Shown: positions 22,780 to 37,255 of the stretch, piece after piece
Layout: every line of letters begins with the position of its first letter
Numbering within the stretch: the stretch's first letter is position 1
Assembly: GCA_029204225.1 (NCBI GenBank)
Contig: CM055092.1
Span: forward strand, 68,600,821 to 68,664,820
Source of the DNA: Diphasiastrum complanatum
Taxonomy: Eukaryota > Streptophyta > Lycopodiopsida > Lycopodiales > Lycopodiaceae
Length of the DNA stretch: 64,000 nucleotides
Reading direction: 5' to 3'
Translations under genes and position numbers: made by a program
The notes under the pieces: generated by a model
What the model saw: only the letters and a program-made list of their open reading frames with translations
Databases searched by the model: none
What the model was told of the DNA's origin: nothing

Positions 22780-24395
22780 CTTCCCAATTAGTTGAAAGCC
22801 TGCACTTCAGACGCTATGTAAACTACATGGAATTTTTGTCATAGATCTTGGAAATTTCCAGAATTAAAAGGTAAGAATGAACTTGGCGAACTCATATGGT
22901 TTCAAATGAATCTGATTGAGCATTTCAGTTTGTCTATTATCATCTGAATCTAGATGTTTGCAAGGATGACGGTTGTGCTAGCAAGTTCAAGCAGATAAAA
23001 ATGGCCTAGGACATTCGTCGCATCTTATCATCTTCCTCTTTGATAAGATAGCATAGTAGAGAGAAAGAGCAACACGTTAAGTACATTCTTTATTGACTGA
23101 TTATAGAAAGAAGGGCGAATTGCCCATTACATAGTGCGTGATAGAGTGGATCTATCGCTCAAGGAGATCTATCGCTGGAGGTAGGCTAAAACAACTGCAA
23201 CAGACATCCATCCCTGCCCTGGAGCAAGACAAAGATGAGAACTCAAGACTTCAAACTCTGAGCAAAAGACGCGAGCCTCCTCTGTGTTTGATGATACCTG
23301 CAATATCCATGTCTCTTCCTATGGATGAGTACAACACTACCCAACAGAAACACATCGTTGTAACAACCATGTTCTTGAACAATCTATTGTACCAATGATC
23401 TGTCTCCTGCTACGGCTCAGCAGCTGGGAACATGGTACATAATTCACAATATACTCTGATGCAGATGCAAGTGTCCGCAAGCGTCTACCTCAGCAGGAAG
23501 AAACAAATTGTGCTCTTATCCCTATCACCTTATCACCTGTATCATGATCACGACATACTGATTCATGTGGCCTTCACGTGCACGTCCAATATGATTGATA
23601 AAAAATGTTTTGCCAAACTGGGAAATGGCTTTTGTCCCGAGATGAACGTGATGCGAACACGTCATCAGGTGGTGGAACTGTCACAGTATCCCTGCCCAAC
23701 AAGGGCAGGGCCAATAAAAGAAAGGGGTATGACTTATAAGTTGATGTTTGAAGCCCCTGGCTTCAGCCGGGCCCAATAAACTTTCGCCATGTGGCAAGCA
23801 TAACAATTGAGAATCAATATCTTAACCACAATCTTACCCCAAGAAGCAATGTGCTCTCAACATGGTGCATACATTCTCAAATTGAGTATGTACTTGAAGT
23901 CTCTTACTTGCTTGTGTCTTCTTCTTTTTTTTGGGGGGAAGGGGTCCCCCACGGGTATTGCCCCTTACAAGAGGATTCCAGCAAATTTTTTTGACAAAAT
24001 ACACTTGTTTTTTTAGGATTCATAGCTTTACTTGAGTACTTAGTCCAAATCTTTTGCCACTTGCAACATTTGAAATTCACATGGTATTTATGATTGGGCT
24101 CTGGGGCAAAACTTTTCTTGCATGTGATGTGTTTCCCAAGATATGAGGGGCTAAAAGTTTATAACAAGATAGAATTCGAATGTTGAAAATGGTTTTCAAG
24201 TTATTTTTGTGGGGAATTATTGCCCTCACTGAGTTCGATGACAAACAAGACAAAACTTGAAAATATCCAACTAAATATTGAAAGTTTTATGATTTTAGGA
24301 GGAAATAACTTTGTGGTTGGTATAACACAAAAGCCTTGCCATAATTGTAGTATATTGAGACATTGTAAAATGTTTGCAATGAAAAATATCATTGT
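22780..24395. other. No recognisable gene
   Basis: Two plus-strand open frames (23,138-23,398 and 23,432-23,779; 86 and 115 codons) have no recognisable motifs. At 23,040-23,130 a GAGAGAAAGAGC run followed by TTTATTGA resembles LTR ends in the region but has no partner copy. A G-run/C-run (23,930-23,950) follows. Confidence 0.35.
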
Positions 24396-24399
24396 ATCA

Positions 24400-25030
24400 C
24401 TTCAAGGTTTGAATATTTGTTATTTTACAATTCAAAGTTACAATCTCGTTATTCAATATTCATGACAATTTCATAGTTTTGATTATGGCAATCATGATAT
24501 GAGGATCATATTCACAATTTTTAAAATTGAATATTCACAATTTCACAAATGTAGTCATGATATTCATGGTTTCATATATTTTGAAGCAAACATAATCTTA
24601 CTATACTTGTTACTTCTTTAGAGTTAAGCAATCTTAATCTTACAATCAATATTCACAAGGTTATGCTAAATTTTCACTATAGTGAATTCACAATGTTGCA
24701 ATGAGCTTCAATATTAACAATTTCAAAATAAATGTTCAAGAAAGTAGACATGAATCTCATAATGTAGTATTCATAGTTTCAATATCAACATTTACAATTA
24801 CAAAGTAATCATGAATTTCTCAATTCACTATTCACAATTTCATGTAGGTGATATGAATTTTAGTCACTATTTCACAATTATTATTCATATATTTGGTCAA
24901 GATTTGCAAAATTGAGTACTCATTATTTCACAAATGGTACTCACAAATTTCACAATCAGTATTTTTTAGAGTAGTCACAAATGCTACAATTCAATACTCA
25001 CTTGGAACATTATTCAATAGTGATGAAATT
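24400..25030. repeat. AT-rich degenerate repeat (TTCACAATTT family)
   Basis: Variants of ATATTCACAATTTCACAA recur more than fifteen times at irregular 20-45-bp spacing, mixed with AT(C/T)CATGA words. It looks like a decayed short-period tandem array. Adjacent 25,070-25,350 carries a TATATAAAGG box and a transcript-leader-like sequence but no open frame. Confidence 0.7.
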
Positions 25031-26514
25031 CATGTGAAATATGTTAAAACCTAGCATCTAGAATATTTCCATGTGGCATCCTAATGGATAGCCAAGTGTC
25101 ATTCACACGTGTATATAATTAGGATGAGATTATGATAAATCATTTCACTGTTTATTGCCAAAGTTTATGCTTATATAAAGGCCAAAAGTCATGGTCATAT
25201 ATTGTAAGGATTCTTCAAGTAGGTCGACCACCTCCTAGATGAGCCACCTTGACTCGAGGCACATCGATCCTTTATTGTTTGATCTAAGGCATTGAATGCT
25301 AGAATTAGGGTCTACCCCTAGCACATCTAGACCTAACCTCATATCCGAGCTCATCACATATGGACTTGAAGCTCATTTGTACATACATTTTTGAGAGATC
25401 TAAGATTGATGGTGATTTTGACACTTTGCTCTTGTAAGTATTTTTGGGCATGAGAACCTATCAAATGGGGGTATGAACCTGTTGGTTCTCATTACAACCC
25501 TAAATATATGATATATTGCCTCTAATTTGAGCGATCGTGTATCCAATTTGGATAGGTGAGCATTAGACACCATCATGTTGAAGTTTTGCTTGTTGAAGGA
25601 GGCCAAAAATGCATTTTTTGCATGATCTATGCTTATGATTGCTTGCTGGACCTGTTAGAAGCTTTTATGCCTCTCTAATGAACCTTAGTAGAGTGCTTGT
25701 AACCTTTGATTGGATGCTTATTGGGGCTGGAGTTGAAGTTTTGATGATAACACCTTCCAAAAGTACGCCCTACTACCTGAATTTTGGCCATTAACTGCTC
25801 ACACGTGTGAAGCCTAGGTGGTAGGGTGATGTGGCATGTCCTTGTAGACCCACTCTCCCTCCGTAATGTGCTTTACAATGACCAATTTGGTGTCCTATAG
25901 AGAAAGTTATGGTCGTCTGAAGTTTGGCAATTTTTGAACTAGAATTTGCAAAATTCTGGAAATGTTTTGATGCATGCATGCTTGTAATTCAGTATAGTGC
26001 TTGTCTATGGATGGAAATGTATGGATAGACATGTATGCATGCTTGGATGCATGTTGCATGCGTAATCAGTAGATTGATCAGTAAATTTCTTGCATGAAGC
26101 TATTTTTGAAAATTCTAGATCAAAAAGTAGATTTCTTAATAACTACGCTATTTACAAAAGAAAAATTGTTTTTTCAAAAAAGTTAGTGCATGTCAAGTTA
26201 GATGCATGCAGGTCAAAATGATTTTGATTTGTGACAATGCTTGTGAATCTAATAAATCGATCTTCTTAATCAATTTTCACAGTTCGTCCATTTCAAACAG
26301 ATTTTGAAAATCTTAGTTTTTTGTAAATTTTTTAGTTTTGGTCCTAAAAGTTGTTGTTGTTCTATCAGTCTGATATTGATTCAGCAAAATTTGCTTAAAT
26401 GAGTGAAAGACCTTGTTGAGTAATATCAGTCAGTCATGAAGGTTTTGAACTTTTCACTTATTAGTTGATGATTGAATCTTGACTAATTAAGCTAATTTTG
26501 TGTGTCAGGAAAAA
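25031..26514. other. No recognisable gene; possible gypsy leader
   Basis: AT-rich, with a TATATAAAGG box at about 25,172. No frame above 70 codons and no match to the gypsy 3' LTR at 28,571, so this is not an obvious 5' LTR. Clusters of GCATG and ATGCATGC words occur at 25,970-26,060. Confidence 0.4.
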
Positions 26515-28556
26515 AATATGACAGATGATAAAGCAAATGCAACTCTTGATGGTCAGGTGCCAATGCCTACCTATCTACAAATTTTTCAGTCGTTAAGCCA
26601 AGTGCTTAATGAAATAAACAACAAGAAAACTTTAAGAGATCAACAAATGGAAGTACTGTTGAATTAAGTGAAAACTTTATCCAGTCCAATTTTGGGCTTT
26701 CAGCCTAAACATTTTTCGGGGGAGAAGGAAGAGAAAAAACATAAGTTTTAGATGACTGGTTAACCAAGTGGACCGGTTATTTTAATCTACACAAAATTCC
26801 TCAAGAAAAAAAGACTAAGAGTGTTATTTATTCTTTTGTGGGAAAGCTTCGTCATGGTGACGTGATCTGCAACCAGATCCTACAACATGGGATGAGTTTA
26901 TGGAAGTGTTCAGAAAGTCAATTGTGATTGTAGATGACTTAGATTTCTACCAAAGATTTGCTAACTGCAAAATGGGTACTCGGAGTTTGGACTCGTACCT
27001 ACAAGATTTTATGGATTTATGGAATAAAGTTCTCTCATTCGATGCAAAACTAGCACTTGGCAGTTTATTCTAGGTGATTATCAGAATGAGTGCAAGCGTA
27101 ATGTGCTTCAAACTTTCGATGATGTCGTACGAGTTACGAAAGCGTATGATTCCACAGTGGTGGCATCTAAAAAACAATTACATGCTAATCCTTCAGCACC
27201 CAACCAGAAGAAAGAAAAGAAAAGAGTTCATGGGAATAAAAATTGAAGGATTTTGATGAACTGGATCAAGCTACATATGAGTTTAGACAAAAGAAACATA
27301 TGTCGCGGAAAAAGACTAGAAGGACCAATGTGTGTTTCCATTGTAGTAAGCTTGGACATATTATGAAATTCTACCCAGAACGAAAGAAAGGCGCAGTTCA
27401 AATGATTGAGATGCCAGATAAAGACAATCTTAAGTTGGAAATTAATAACGTTCATTGTGAGTGTGATTGTTCTTTAAGTACTACTTCATTCTTGCCAAAT
27501 GAATTATTTCATTTGAAAGGCACTATTAATGGACATGAAGTTAGTATTTTAGTGGACAGTGGATCTACTCATAATCTCATTAACTCTGGTCTTGTGCAGA
27601 AACTTAAATGTAGACCTTGTCAGTTAGCCAAAGCTGAACGCTTGAAGACTAGAGGGTTCTTACATCCCCTAAATATTCCTCAGAAACGATGGGAAAGTAT
27701 ATCTATCAATTTTGCGGTTAGACTTTCAAAGACCCAATGTCAAAATGATTCTATTTGGGTTGTGGTGGATAGGTTGACAAAGTTAGCTACTTTTATACCA
27801 GTCAAGTCAACTGCTAAGACTTCGGATTTAGCCCAGATTCCTGTACAAGCAATCTCAGTGGGAAGATTACATTCTTTTGATTGAGTTTGCTCATAGTAGT
27901 AGGAAACACATGGCTACTGGTTATAGTTTGTTTATTCTGATGTACGTTTTTCAACCTAGATCTCCAGTAAATGTGGAGACAAAATCTGTTAAGATCCAGA
28001 AAGTTGCGAATTTCTTGCATGATATGCATGAAATGCCACAAGTGGCCCGTGATTGTATCCAGAGTGCTTACGATAGAGCTAAGCACTATGCCGATCTTAA
28101 GAGGTCTCCCAGAGATTTTAAAGTTGATGACTGGGTATATCTTAGAATACCTAAGGATTTTAAGACTATGTGTATGGGGAAGCATTATAAATTGTCTACC
28201 AGATATTGTGGATCATTTTGGATTAAATAAAATTGGTTCTTTAGCTTACGAACTAGATCTTCAAAAAACGTCTACAACTCACTCTGTGTTTCATGTGAGC
28301 CATTTAAAATTAAATTTACATGAAGGTGATGTAGTTGGTTCAGAAGAAGATCTTACCCATTTGGAGGATTATCGCTTACTGTTCCTTTGGAACCTAAAAA
28401 GGTACTAAGAACTAGAGATAAACAATTGAGAAATCATTCTATCTTTGAGTGCCTGATTAGGTGGAAGAGACAGATTGAGGATGATGATTGATGGGAGCGG
28501 GTCAAAAGCATAAAGAAGAACTTCCCTGGTTTTCACTTCTAGAGATAGAAGTGATT
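26515..28556 (+). pseudogene. Ty3/gypsy gag-pol remnant with RT deleted
   Basis: Starts with MTDDKANATLDG at 26,518. Decayed Gag continues to 27,240. The long open frame 27,243-27,884 carries a zinc knuckle CFHCSKLGHIMKFY (last Cys replaced by Tyr), the aspartic protease active site ILVDSGSTHNLIN at about 27,550, and then, within 20 codons, integrase sequence: CRPCQLAKAE, PLNIPQKRWES and IWVVVDRLTKLA. Reverse transcriptase and RNase H are missing between them. A second deletion or shift joins to the integrase end (EFAHSSRKHMATGYS, AYDRAKHYADLKR, VDDWVYLRI; 27,880-28,190), followed by a chromodomain-like tail (VFHVSHLKL at 28,290; IRWKRQIEDDDW at 28,455). The polypurine tract AAGGGGGGAAG (28,558-28,568) follows. 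Confidence 0.85.
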
Positions 28557-28557
28557 C

Positions 28558-28568
28558 AAGGGGGGAAG
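28558..28568 (+). promoter_or_regulatory. Polypurine tract of the gypsy element
   Basis: AAGGGGGGAAG two bases before TGTTATGTCC, where the 3' LTR begins. It primes plus-strand DNA synthesis in this family. Confidence 0.75.
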
Positions 28569-28570
28569 AA

Positions 28571-29100
28571 TGTTATGTCCATGTCCTGCATAAAGGAATC
28601 AGAATAATTCCTGATGTGGATAGCCGGTCACTCCAGTTGTATGTGGTTATTAGTTATGCTACATCATTCCGGACGTGACCGTATCAAGTAATTAATAATC
28701 ATATGAGGGCCCAGACCTATAATTGGACATAGGAGCACTTGCATGGTGAATGACTGCTTTAATGCAAGAATAGGAGGTCAATAGCTTAATATAGGTTGCA
28801 TGGGGATCCTAAGGAAAAAAATTTCTCCTCTTGCAGAGAATACATATCATAAAAACTCGCCCATCTCCATATTGGAATTTCAGTTTCTTGAGCCAGGTTT
28901 CCTCTCCTCTCTTGAATTCATTCATTGTGGCTTGGGAGTGAAGGGTTAGGGTATTGACTAGCCTCTTCAGGTTGGTTGGGTGGTTTATGCTCCACAACTG
29001 TCCTTTTGGTTTGCATTGTCGGAGAATATGTTATAGCGAGCCCTTAGATTCTCTTGGTGCATGCACTACTGGTGACTTAGTAGGCGAACACAAGAATATG
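28571..29100 (+). repeat. 3' LTR of the Ty3/gypsy remnant
   Basis: Starts TGTTATGTCC right after the polypurine tract. The outer end is estimated near CGAACA at 29,085-29,090, since no 5' partner is present for comparison. No gene. Confidence 0.55.
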
Positions 29101-29144
29101 ATAATTTTAAGCCTTTAATGCGCGGTGGTGGCAGAAGTGAAGAG

Positions 29145-29600
29145 CAGATAGCCAGACAAAGCAATTAGATAGCCGGACAGAAGGTAGAAAAGCATTGCAG
29201 TATTGACACAAATCTGAACGTAGAACCAAACAGGGCTATAATCAAATTAAGTATAACGAAATATACAAGTCAATAATGCAGGTGAACACAAGACAGTAGT
29301 GGACGTAACCATGTGCTTCACAAGCTAATCACAATCTATAAAGGTTATGAACCTATTACTGAAAATCTATCTGAAAGAAAGAATCAATGCACGAAGGCAT
29401 CTACAATGTCTGTCTATGAATTACCAATCATGCTTCGTTCTATCTTCTGTTGTATGAATACTGAGATAGTATTCACTATATACATAATTTTTACAGGTGT
29501 GCAGAGATGAAGAGGCACAAAAGTGGTTGTGCTGTCTGTAGGAGATTGTGGGCGGCTGCTGTTGTTGTCAAATCTGATTGCATAGTGCATAGAACGAGTG
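29145..29600 (+). repeat. Direct repeat, left copy
   Basis: Matches 30,560-30,965 over most of its length, e.g. ACACA(A/G)ATCTGAA, TTAATAATGC-like, TATACATAAT(T/A)TTACAGGTGTGCA and TGTAGGAGAT(T/C)GTGGG. With about 0.95 kb between the copies it could be the LTR pair of a small non-autonomous retroelement (TRIM-like). No coding sequence. Confidence 0.65.
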
Positions 29601-30560
29601 TGAGAAGGCCGCGACTCGGGCTTCGCTAAAATTGACACTAACAAAAATGCAAAAATTGCGACACTTCGTCCAATGCCTTAGAAAATGATTCGCAAGGCAC
29701 CTTTGTCTTTCTATATTGACACCTTTGGCATTTGTAGGACACCTTCGGCATTTGTAGGGCAGTGTTGCATATTTTGCCTGCAAAAAATTACGTGTAAAAA
29801 TGTAGTGCCGCATTTTTTGCTTGTTCAAATTTACTTGTATTTATGCAGACTACGCAACTGTTTCTTTTCTAGAAGTGTCACAAAGCACTTGGTTGCTCAG
29901 GATGGCCCGAAGGTGAAAAGATGACAGTGTCGGGTTTTCAGTGACAGTGTTGGATTCTTTGCCTGAGGAAATTCTCGAGTAAAAATACAGACTATAGCGA
30001 CAAACAGTTCAAATATGCAGACTGTGCAACAACACGAGTAAAAATGCAGTAGCATGAATGGAGGCAGATTAACATAGGATTTAGGAGAGTAGAGGAGATA
30101 TATCCAATACTACCTCTTAATCTAGATCCGTGAATGCCTTGGTTTTCAGACTAAGCAATGCACAAAACTTGTTGTGTGCATTAACACTTAACTGTTGGAG
30201 AGAGAGAGGGGGGGAATAAATGACGAACACGAACGAGAAACGAACTCGAACAAGAAACGAACGAGAAACGAACTCGAACAGAAAATGTTCGTGCGCAGCG
30301 GAATGAATTATTTGACTCTCTCCGTAAGCATGACTACGCCTATCAGAATGAACAAAACTTTAGTGATAGGAAACACAGTCATTTTAGATTACGCAGCCAA
30401 ACATTTAATGGATGAAGCGCTAGATGAATAATTTGTCGCAAATTGCAAGACAAATTATATGTCGCGAATGATTCGCGAATAGCTAGATTGTGCTCAACTG
30501 AGAATTAGTCGCGAATGATTCGCGAAAGACAAGACTAAAAGTTGATCGTCTATTACTAGA
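29600..30560. other. Spacer between direct repeats
   Basis: Non-coding. Contains AACGAGAAACGAACTCGAAC repeats (30,220-30,285) and two TCGCGAATGATTCGCGAA palindromes (about 30,463 and 30,510). CATTTGTAGG is doubled at 29,730-29,760. Confidence 0.5.
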
Positions 30561-30965
30561 AAGAGCAACTAGAAAGATCAGACAAAATGAAGAACAAGCA
30601 TAGCAATATTAACACAGATCTGAATGCGAAACAAAGAGCTGTATCAGATTAAGTATATCATGTATACATGTTAATAATGCGGCAGAGCACAATACAATAG
30701 CGGACGAAACCGCGTGCCTTACGAAGCTTATTTTGTCTCTAATGAGGAATGAAACCTCTTCACTTAGTCTCTTCTTATCTGACTTGATCATCTGATCATC
30801 ATCATCACTTGAATGGTGTCCAGAATATGTATATATACATAATATTACAGGTGTGCAAATGTGAAAGTACAGAGTGGATGTGCTATTTGTAGGAGATCGT
30901 GGGTGGCTGCAATCGTTGTCCAATCTGTTAGCCACGCACATATGCAAAAGATCTTCAATTATGCT
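30560..30965 (+). repeat. Direct repeat, right copy
   Basis: Diverged second copy of 29,145-29,600, same orientation. See the left copy for the shared words. Confidence 0.65.
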
Positions 30966-30994
30966 ATTGGTAGCCTCCATCTAACTAGATATGC

Positions 30995-30997
<3 letters not shown>

Positions 30998-31050
<53 letters not shown>
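30998..31050. repeat. (GA)n microsatellite
   Basis: About 26 uninterrupted GA units downstream of the peroxidase gene. Confidence 0.98.
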
Positions 31051-31052
<2 letters not shown>

Positions 31053-31404
31053 ATTACAGCACTTATATAAACTATAAAATGTGAAATTTTTTATAGCTAG
31101 AGAGCTCTAAAACCCGTGAGGGCTGATCTTGATTCTTGGTCTTAGTAGTTGCAATGAAATGTGTTAAAAGTAGTAGAATATCTAGTTCTCCTCGGAATAT
31201 TTAAGATCAATAAAGGTATAATATAGTTCTTTTTGCTAATGATTTATGCAATGAAACATGGTTTGGAGTAAAGCTTTTGAGCAATTTTTCAACAGCTTAT
31301 TACTAGTAAGGGGGCAGGCTTCAATATCAGAACTGCCAGTTTTTATGCAATAGGAAAACAATCACTGGCTGTAATATTGATATTATAGAAAGTGACCATC
31401 TCCA

Positions 31405-31410
31405 TTTATT
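31405..31410 (-). terminator. Poly(A) signal of the peroxidase gene
   Basis: AATAAA on the minus strand, about 125 bases after the stop codon, a normal position for a plant 3' UTR. Confidence 0.6.
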
Positions 31411-31533
31411 TATGGATTTATCTTCCGGCTCATGTTGAGGACCCAGAACAGCAAATCTGCTTACTGTGGATCAGGCTGACGAAAACAATCTCTGACTCAC
31501 TGCTGCATGCAATCTAGACTGGGAACAAGTGTC

Positions 31534-32962
<1,429 letters not shown>

Positions 32963-33149
32963 TAGAATCAAATCTGTGGAAACTCTAAGGTGAAAGTTAT
33001 GTCAGCTTTCTCGCTATCTGTACACTCCAGCTGCAGTGTTTCAACTGTGTTTGATACTAAGATTCTAGATCGTGTGAAGTACACGCAGACTACACAGCAA
33101 CGAGTGTCATAACGATACCGGTGTGACGGTGCTCTGATCACACACACGT

Positions 33150-33199
33150 TGTGTGTCTCTCTCTCACTCTCTCTCTCTCTCACACACACACACACAATG

Positions 33200-33230
<31 letters not shown>

Positions 33231-33322
33231 CTCTCTCTCTCTCCCACTTCCTCTCCTACTCTCCACTCTCTCTCTCTCTCGTTCTCTCTCTCTCACTCAC
33301 ACACACACACACACACACTTCC
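33150..33322. repeat. (CT)n/(CA)n compound microsatellite
   Basis: Alternating CT and CA runs about 190-360 bp upstream of the peroxidase ATG, so within its likely promoter or 5' UTR. On the coding strand these are GA and TG runs. Confidence 0.95.
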
Positions 33323-33359
33323 TCTCCACACAATGCCGCAGCCGATCCAATTGACTAGT

Positions 33360-34530
33360 TGGACAATACCACTGACGCTGGCTGTGCATTAATTTAAAGA
33401 ACTGTTCATTGACCATTTTCTATAACCGTCCAACTACAAGCACGATGAAGAGAATTGACATCTCAACTCCGAACAGTCCGAACTCCGAACTGGTCCAGCC
33501 ACCGCGGTGCTCATGATAGGTATTAGGGTCCCTAGTTCACTAGAACACATCCTGATCGTCGAGTAGGTACTTTCAAAATTCACCCATCCGAGAGCCACAT
33601 GAGCCCACAAAGAAAAAAAAGATAGTATTGAAAATGCATTTTAGGTTGTGCAGCATTGCAGAGACGAAACTTGCATGATTAAGTCCTAAGTAATAATTTC
33701 TTGCAGACACGTAAAACTGTACAATATTCTTGCTTTAACAACAGTAGTGCAGAATCACTCTGTAATGCTAAAGAGACTTTTAATGTCCAAAAATTGACAT
33801 CTTGAAGGTTTGGAAGAACTCTTGATGTGCCGCAATGATATTCCTCTTTCTCTCTTTTAAATTTACAACGAACATTGGTAACACCATCAAATCAAAGCTA
33901 TGGGTCTTCTTCAGACAGATTAGCAACCACAATTTATAGCACCCATCGCTCTCACCAAGCAACTACTCTCTGCGGAGCTGTTGCGAGCTGTTCAGTCGAG
34001 AAAGTATGCCAGAACTAAAAAGTAAGTCAACAGCGTCCTACGTTCCGGCCGGCACATCCCGAAGGATCTACAGTACAAAGTACAAACCACCACACCAACA
34101 CCAACACCAACACATAACATAATATCTACAAGGGTATACATGTTCTAAGGCAGTTGTGATCGATCGATTCGCACGACGCAGGCACAGACCCGGCAGCGGC
34201 CATATTCAAACCACATAGATGATACACAGTTACGTAGACACAGACCCGGGATCAGCCATGTTCCAAATTCCAATCACATAGACACTTTCCACAACGACTC
34301 CTCTCCTCTCCTCTCGTCTCCTCCGGAGCTTGCATCGATCGTAGAAGCTACTATTCTTTTTGAGCAAAAGTAGTTTCGAACTTTCGAAGGAACTACAGTA
34401 GATCTACAGTAGAAGGCATAACAGCTCGAAACTGCTTGTACAATGATTCTGTCAGATCGTCTAATGGTACTGACTCAAATTAATCAGCAGCATTAAATCA
34501 ACTTTTTCTTTTCTCATGTACTACTAATTA
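33360..34530. other. Non-coding upstream region
   Basis: No gene seen. A 50-60-bp direct repeat (ACAGACCCGG...CCAT(A/G)TTC followed by AATCACATAGA-like) occurs at about 34,185 and 34,240. A dense set of CTACAGTA and TTCGAA words lies at 34,370-34,430. Could include promoter sequence of the peroxidase or the end of an unseen gene. Confidence 0.4.
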
Positions 34531-36995
34531 TTTCCAGGAGTACTTTTAATTGTAAGCTTTATTTACACTCAAGTTCCCAACAGCAAGTGTTGGGAAACCT
34601 CCTTGAGGTTCCCTCCAATTTCCTGCATTTTGTTGAAGTTATCCGTTTTTAAATTTTTTTGCCTTCCGGATCTAGCATCTCAGATTTTGTGCAGGCAAAA
34701 CATTAAATATTTACATTAAAACTTTATTTTATTGACTCAATAAACCTATGTAACCTAGCTTTTATAAGATTTTCCTCCATGTGAAAACGACAAACCTAAA
34801 ATTTCCTGCATTTAAAAAAATTTGTTAGTTTTTTGAAAGTAAACTTCCTATGAATTTTTTAAGAAATCGATTTTCGACAAAAGATGCAGGTTCCTTTCTC
34901 AAGAGATGTCGGCTTTCTCGAAAACTCTCTAAAGAGCTTTGAAGCTTTGCTAGAAGATGATTCTCTTACAAGTGTGCTAGAAGATGATTCTCTTACAAGT
35001 GTGCTGCCTCATTCAAGGTTAGTAGTTTCTCTTATAAAAATGAGCTTTGTTTAGTATTACAAAAAAAAAAAAAAGTCCATGCCAAAGCCACTCCTAATCT
35101 TTTGGATGATTTCGTTCTTTCATGCAACCAATAACTTTAATTATATTATATTCACAAAATCAACAATGACAAATAGTGGTGGAATTTACACTAAAGCATG
35201 ACAACTCTCTTGAGGAAAATTCCAATGAAGGCTTTGCAAATTAAAACAAGCTCTAGTGCAATAAACAATAGGACAAAATGATAAAGCTTTTGAAGATTTT
35301 GAAAGGGAACAATAGGATATCTCCGTAGTTGTAACTTGTGGGATAAACAAAAAAAAATCTAGCGTTCACAAAATTATTAAGTAATATAGATAGCATTATT
35401 GTATAGCTAGATATGACACATCAAGACAATGTTGGTAACATGCCAATTTAGTAAATGAGAATGAGACACCTTAGTTTTACCCATTGACCCATCCCAAAGC
35501 AATCATCAATATAAAGGCTCATATTTTTTCCCTCATGAACTACTTATTTCCAAGAGTACTTTCAAGAGTCAGCTTTATTTACAATCAAGTTTCCCAACTC
35601 ATAAAATATCCCTAATATAGAAAACATATTTTCCACTGTACAATTATTATGTTACTTTTTTATAGTACAATAGTATCTCATAGACTCTAGAAAGCTTTTA
35701 ATCTTTGCTAGGAGATAATTATCTTAAATGTGGCCTCTCTCTTTCAAGGTGAGTAGTTTTGGTTAAAAAATGAGCTTTGTGTTAGTTGTACAATGTGCTT
35801 GCCCAAGCTAATCCAAATCTTTTGCATGGATTTTGTTCTTTTATGCAACCAACAATTCTAATTATATTAGATTCACAAAATATACAATTAAAAAAAGTTT
35901 TAAGGAATTGTTTTTGAAGCATGATAACCTTCACAAGATAAACTCCAATGAAGGCCTTGCAATTTAAAACAAACTCTAGTAACAATAGGAAAAACTAACA
36001 AAGGTTTAAAATAAGGACATTAAGAAAGCGGTAAATCGAAAACAATCTAGTGACCAAAAAAATGTTGAGTAATGTAGATAACATATTTAGATAGAAATGC
36101 ATAAGACAAAGGTGACAACGTGTCTTAGAAGACCGTTTAATTATTGAATAGCTAGATGTGCCACATCAAGATAATATGGAACCATGCCAGTATATCATAC
36201 ATGTTAGTTGCATCTGTGGACCCATCCCAAAGCAATCATTATTATAAAGGCTCATTTCCTCTTGTCATGTACTACTTATTTCCAAAGGTACTTTCAAGAG
36301 TAAACTTTATCTATACTCAAGGGAAACTTATAACCCATTCCTATGATAGGAAATATTTTTTGAGTGTATGCTCATTGTAATTGTACTTTTTATAGTACGA
36401 TAGTGTTTCATAGACTCTAGAGAGATGGAAGCTTTGCTAGAAGATGACTATCTTGAAGGTGGCCTCTCTCTTTCAGGGTTAATAATTTTGGTTAGAAAAT
36501 GAGCTTTCTTATGGTAGCACAATGTGCATGCCAAAGCTGTTCCCAATATTTTGGATGATTTTGTTCTTTTATGAAACCAAAATTTTTATAATATTCTATT
36601 CACAAATATACACTAAACAGACTTTTTTACTAATTTAAACAAAATCATGATGACACTTGTGAGGTAAACTCTAGTGAAGGCCTTGTAAATTAAAACAAGC
36701 TCTATTGCAATAAATACTATGGAAAACTAACAAAGCTTTTAAAGAAGGGCAACATCGAGAAAGTCCAATAGTTGTGGGATAAACAAAAATAATCTAGTGA
36801 CCAAAAAACCATCGAGTAATATAGATATGATATCTATACAAAATTGCATAACATAAGGTAGAGGTGTTGTTGTGCCTTGGAAGACCATTCATTGATTATT
36901 GTACAACTAGATATGCCACATCAAAATAACTTTGGAAACATGCCAAAGCTAAAGAGCATTAGAACTGTTAGTTATACCCATCGACCCATCCCATC
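34530..36995. repeat. Tandem array, ~730-bp unit, three copies
   Basis: Landmarks recur three times: TACTT(T/C)..GAGT.A(G/A)CTTTAT at 34,540, 35,560 and 36,290; GAAGCTTTGCTAGAAGATGA-type words at about 34,940, 35,700 and 36,428; GCCAAAGC...TTTTGGATGATTT at 35,072, 35,800 and 36,528; ACCCATCCCA at 35,490, 36,220 and 36,980. Spacing is about 727-760 bp apart from a longer first unit (a 21-bp local duplication at 34,965-35,000 and extra sequence). Copies are diverged by substitutions and small indels. No frames are shared, so not coding. Satellite-like or serial duplication. Confidence 0.85.
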
Positions 36996-37255
36996 ATCAA
37001 AGACAACTGGCTGAAGCTCACTATGAGGAAGATTTGGACAAAAAGAGAAATGACCACAATTGGAGCCCAAGGTTAGAATTATCACCAAAGAAAAGATCAA
37101 TAAACATGTCGTCAATAGATTGACAAAGAGGACACATGGTTTTTGAAAGATAAGAACATCAAGAGGCCAATGTTGTGGCTCTTTGCATGTGTTCATGTGT
37201 GGGTTGTTCTTTGTTGTAAGCTTTTGTAATCACTCTACTTATACCCACACAGGTT

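Noticed and set aside
24400-25030. CRISPR-like regular repeats
   Set aside because: Repeats are degenerate, irregularly spaced and AT-rich, in a plant nuclear setting.
33149-33358. Ser-Leu and Thr-His repeat frames
   Set aside because: Produced by the CT/CA microsatellite upstream of the peroxidase.
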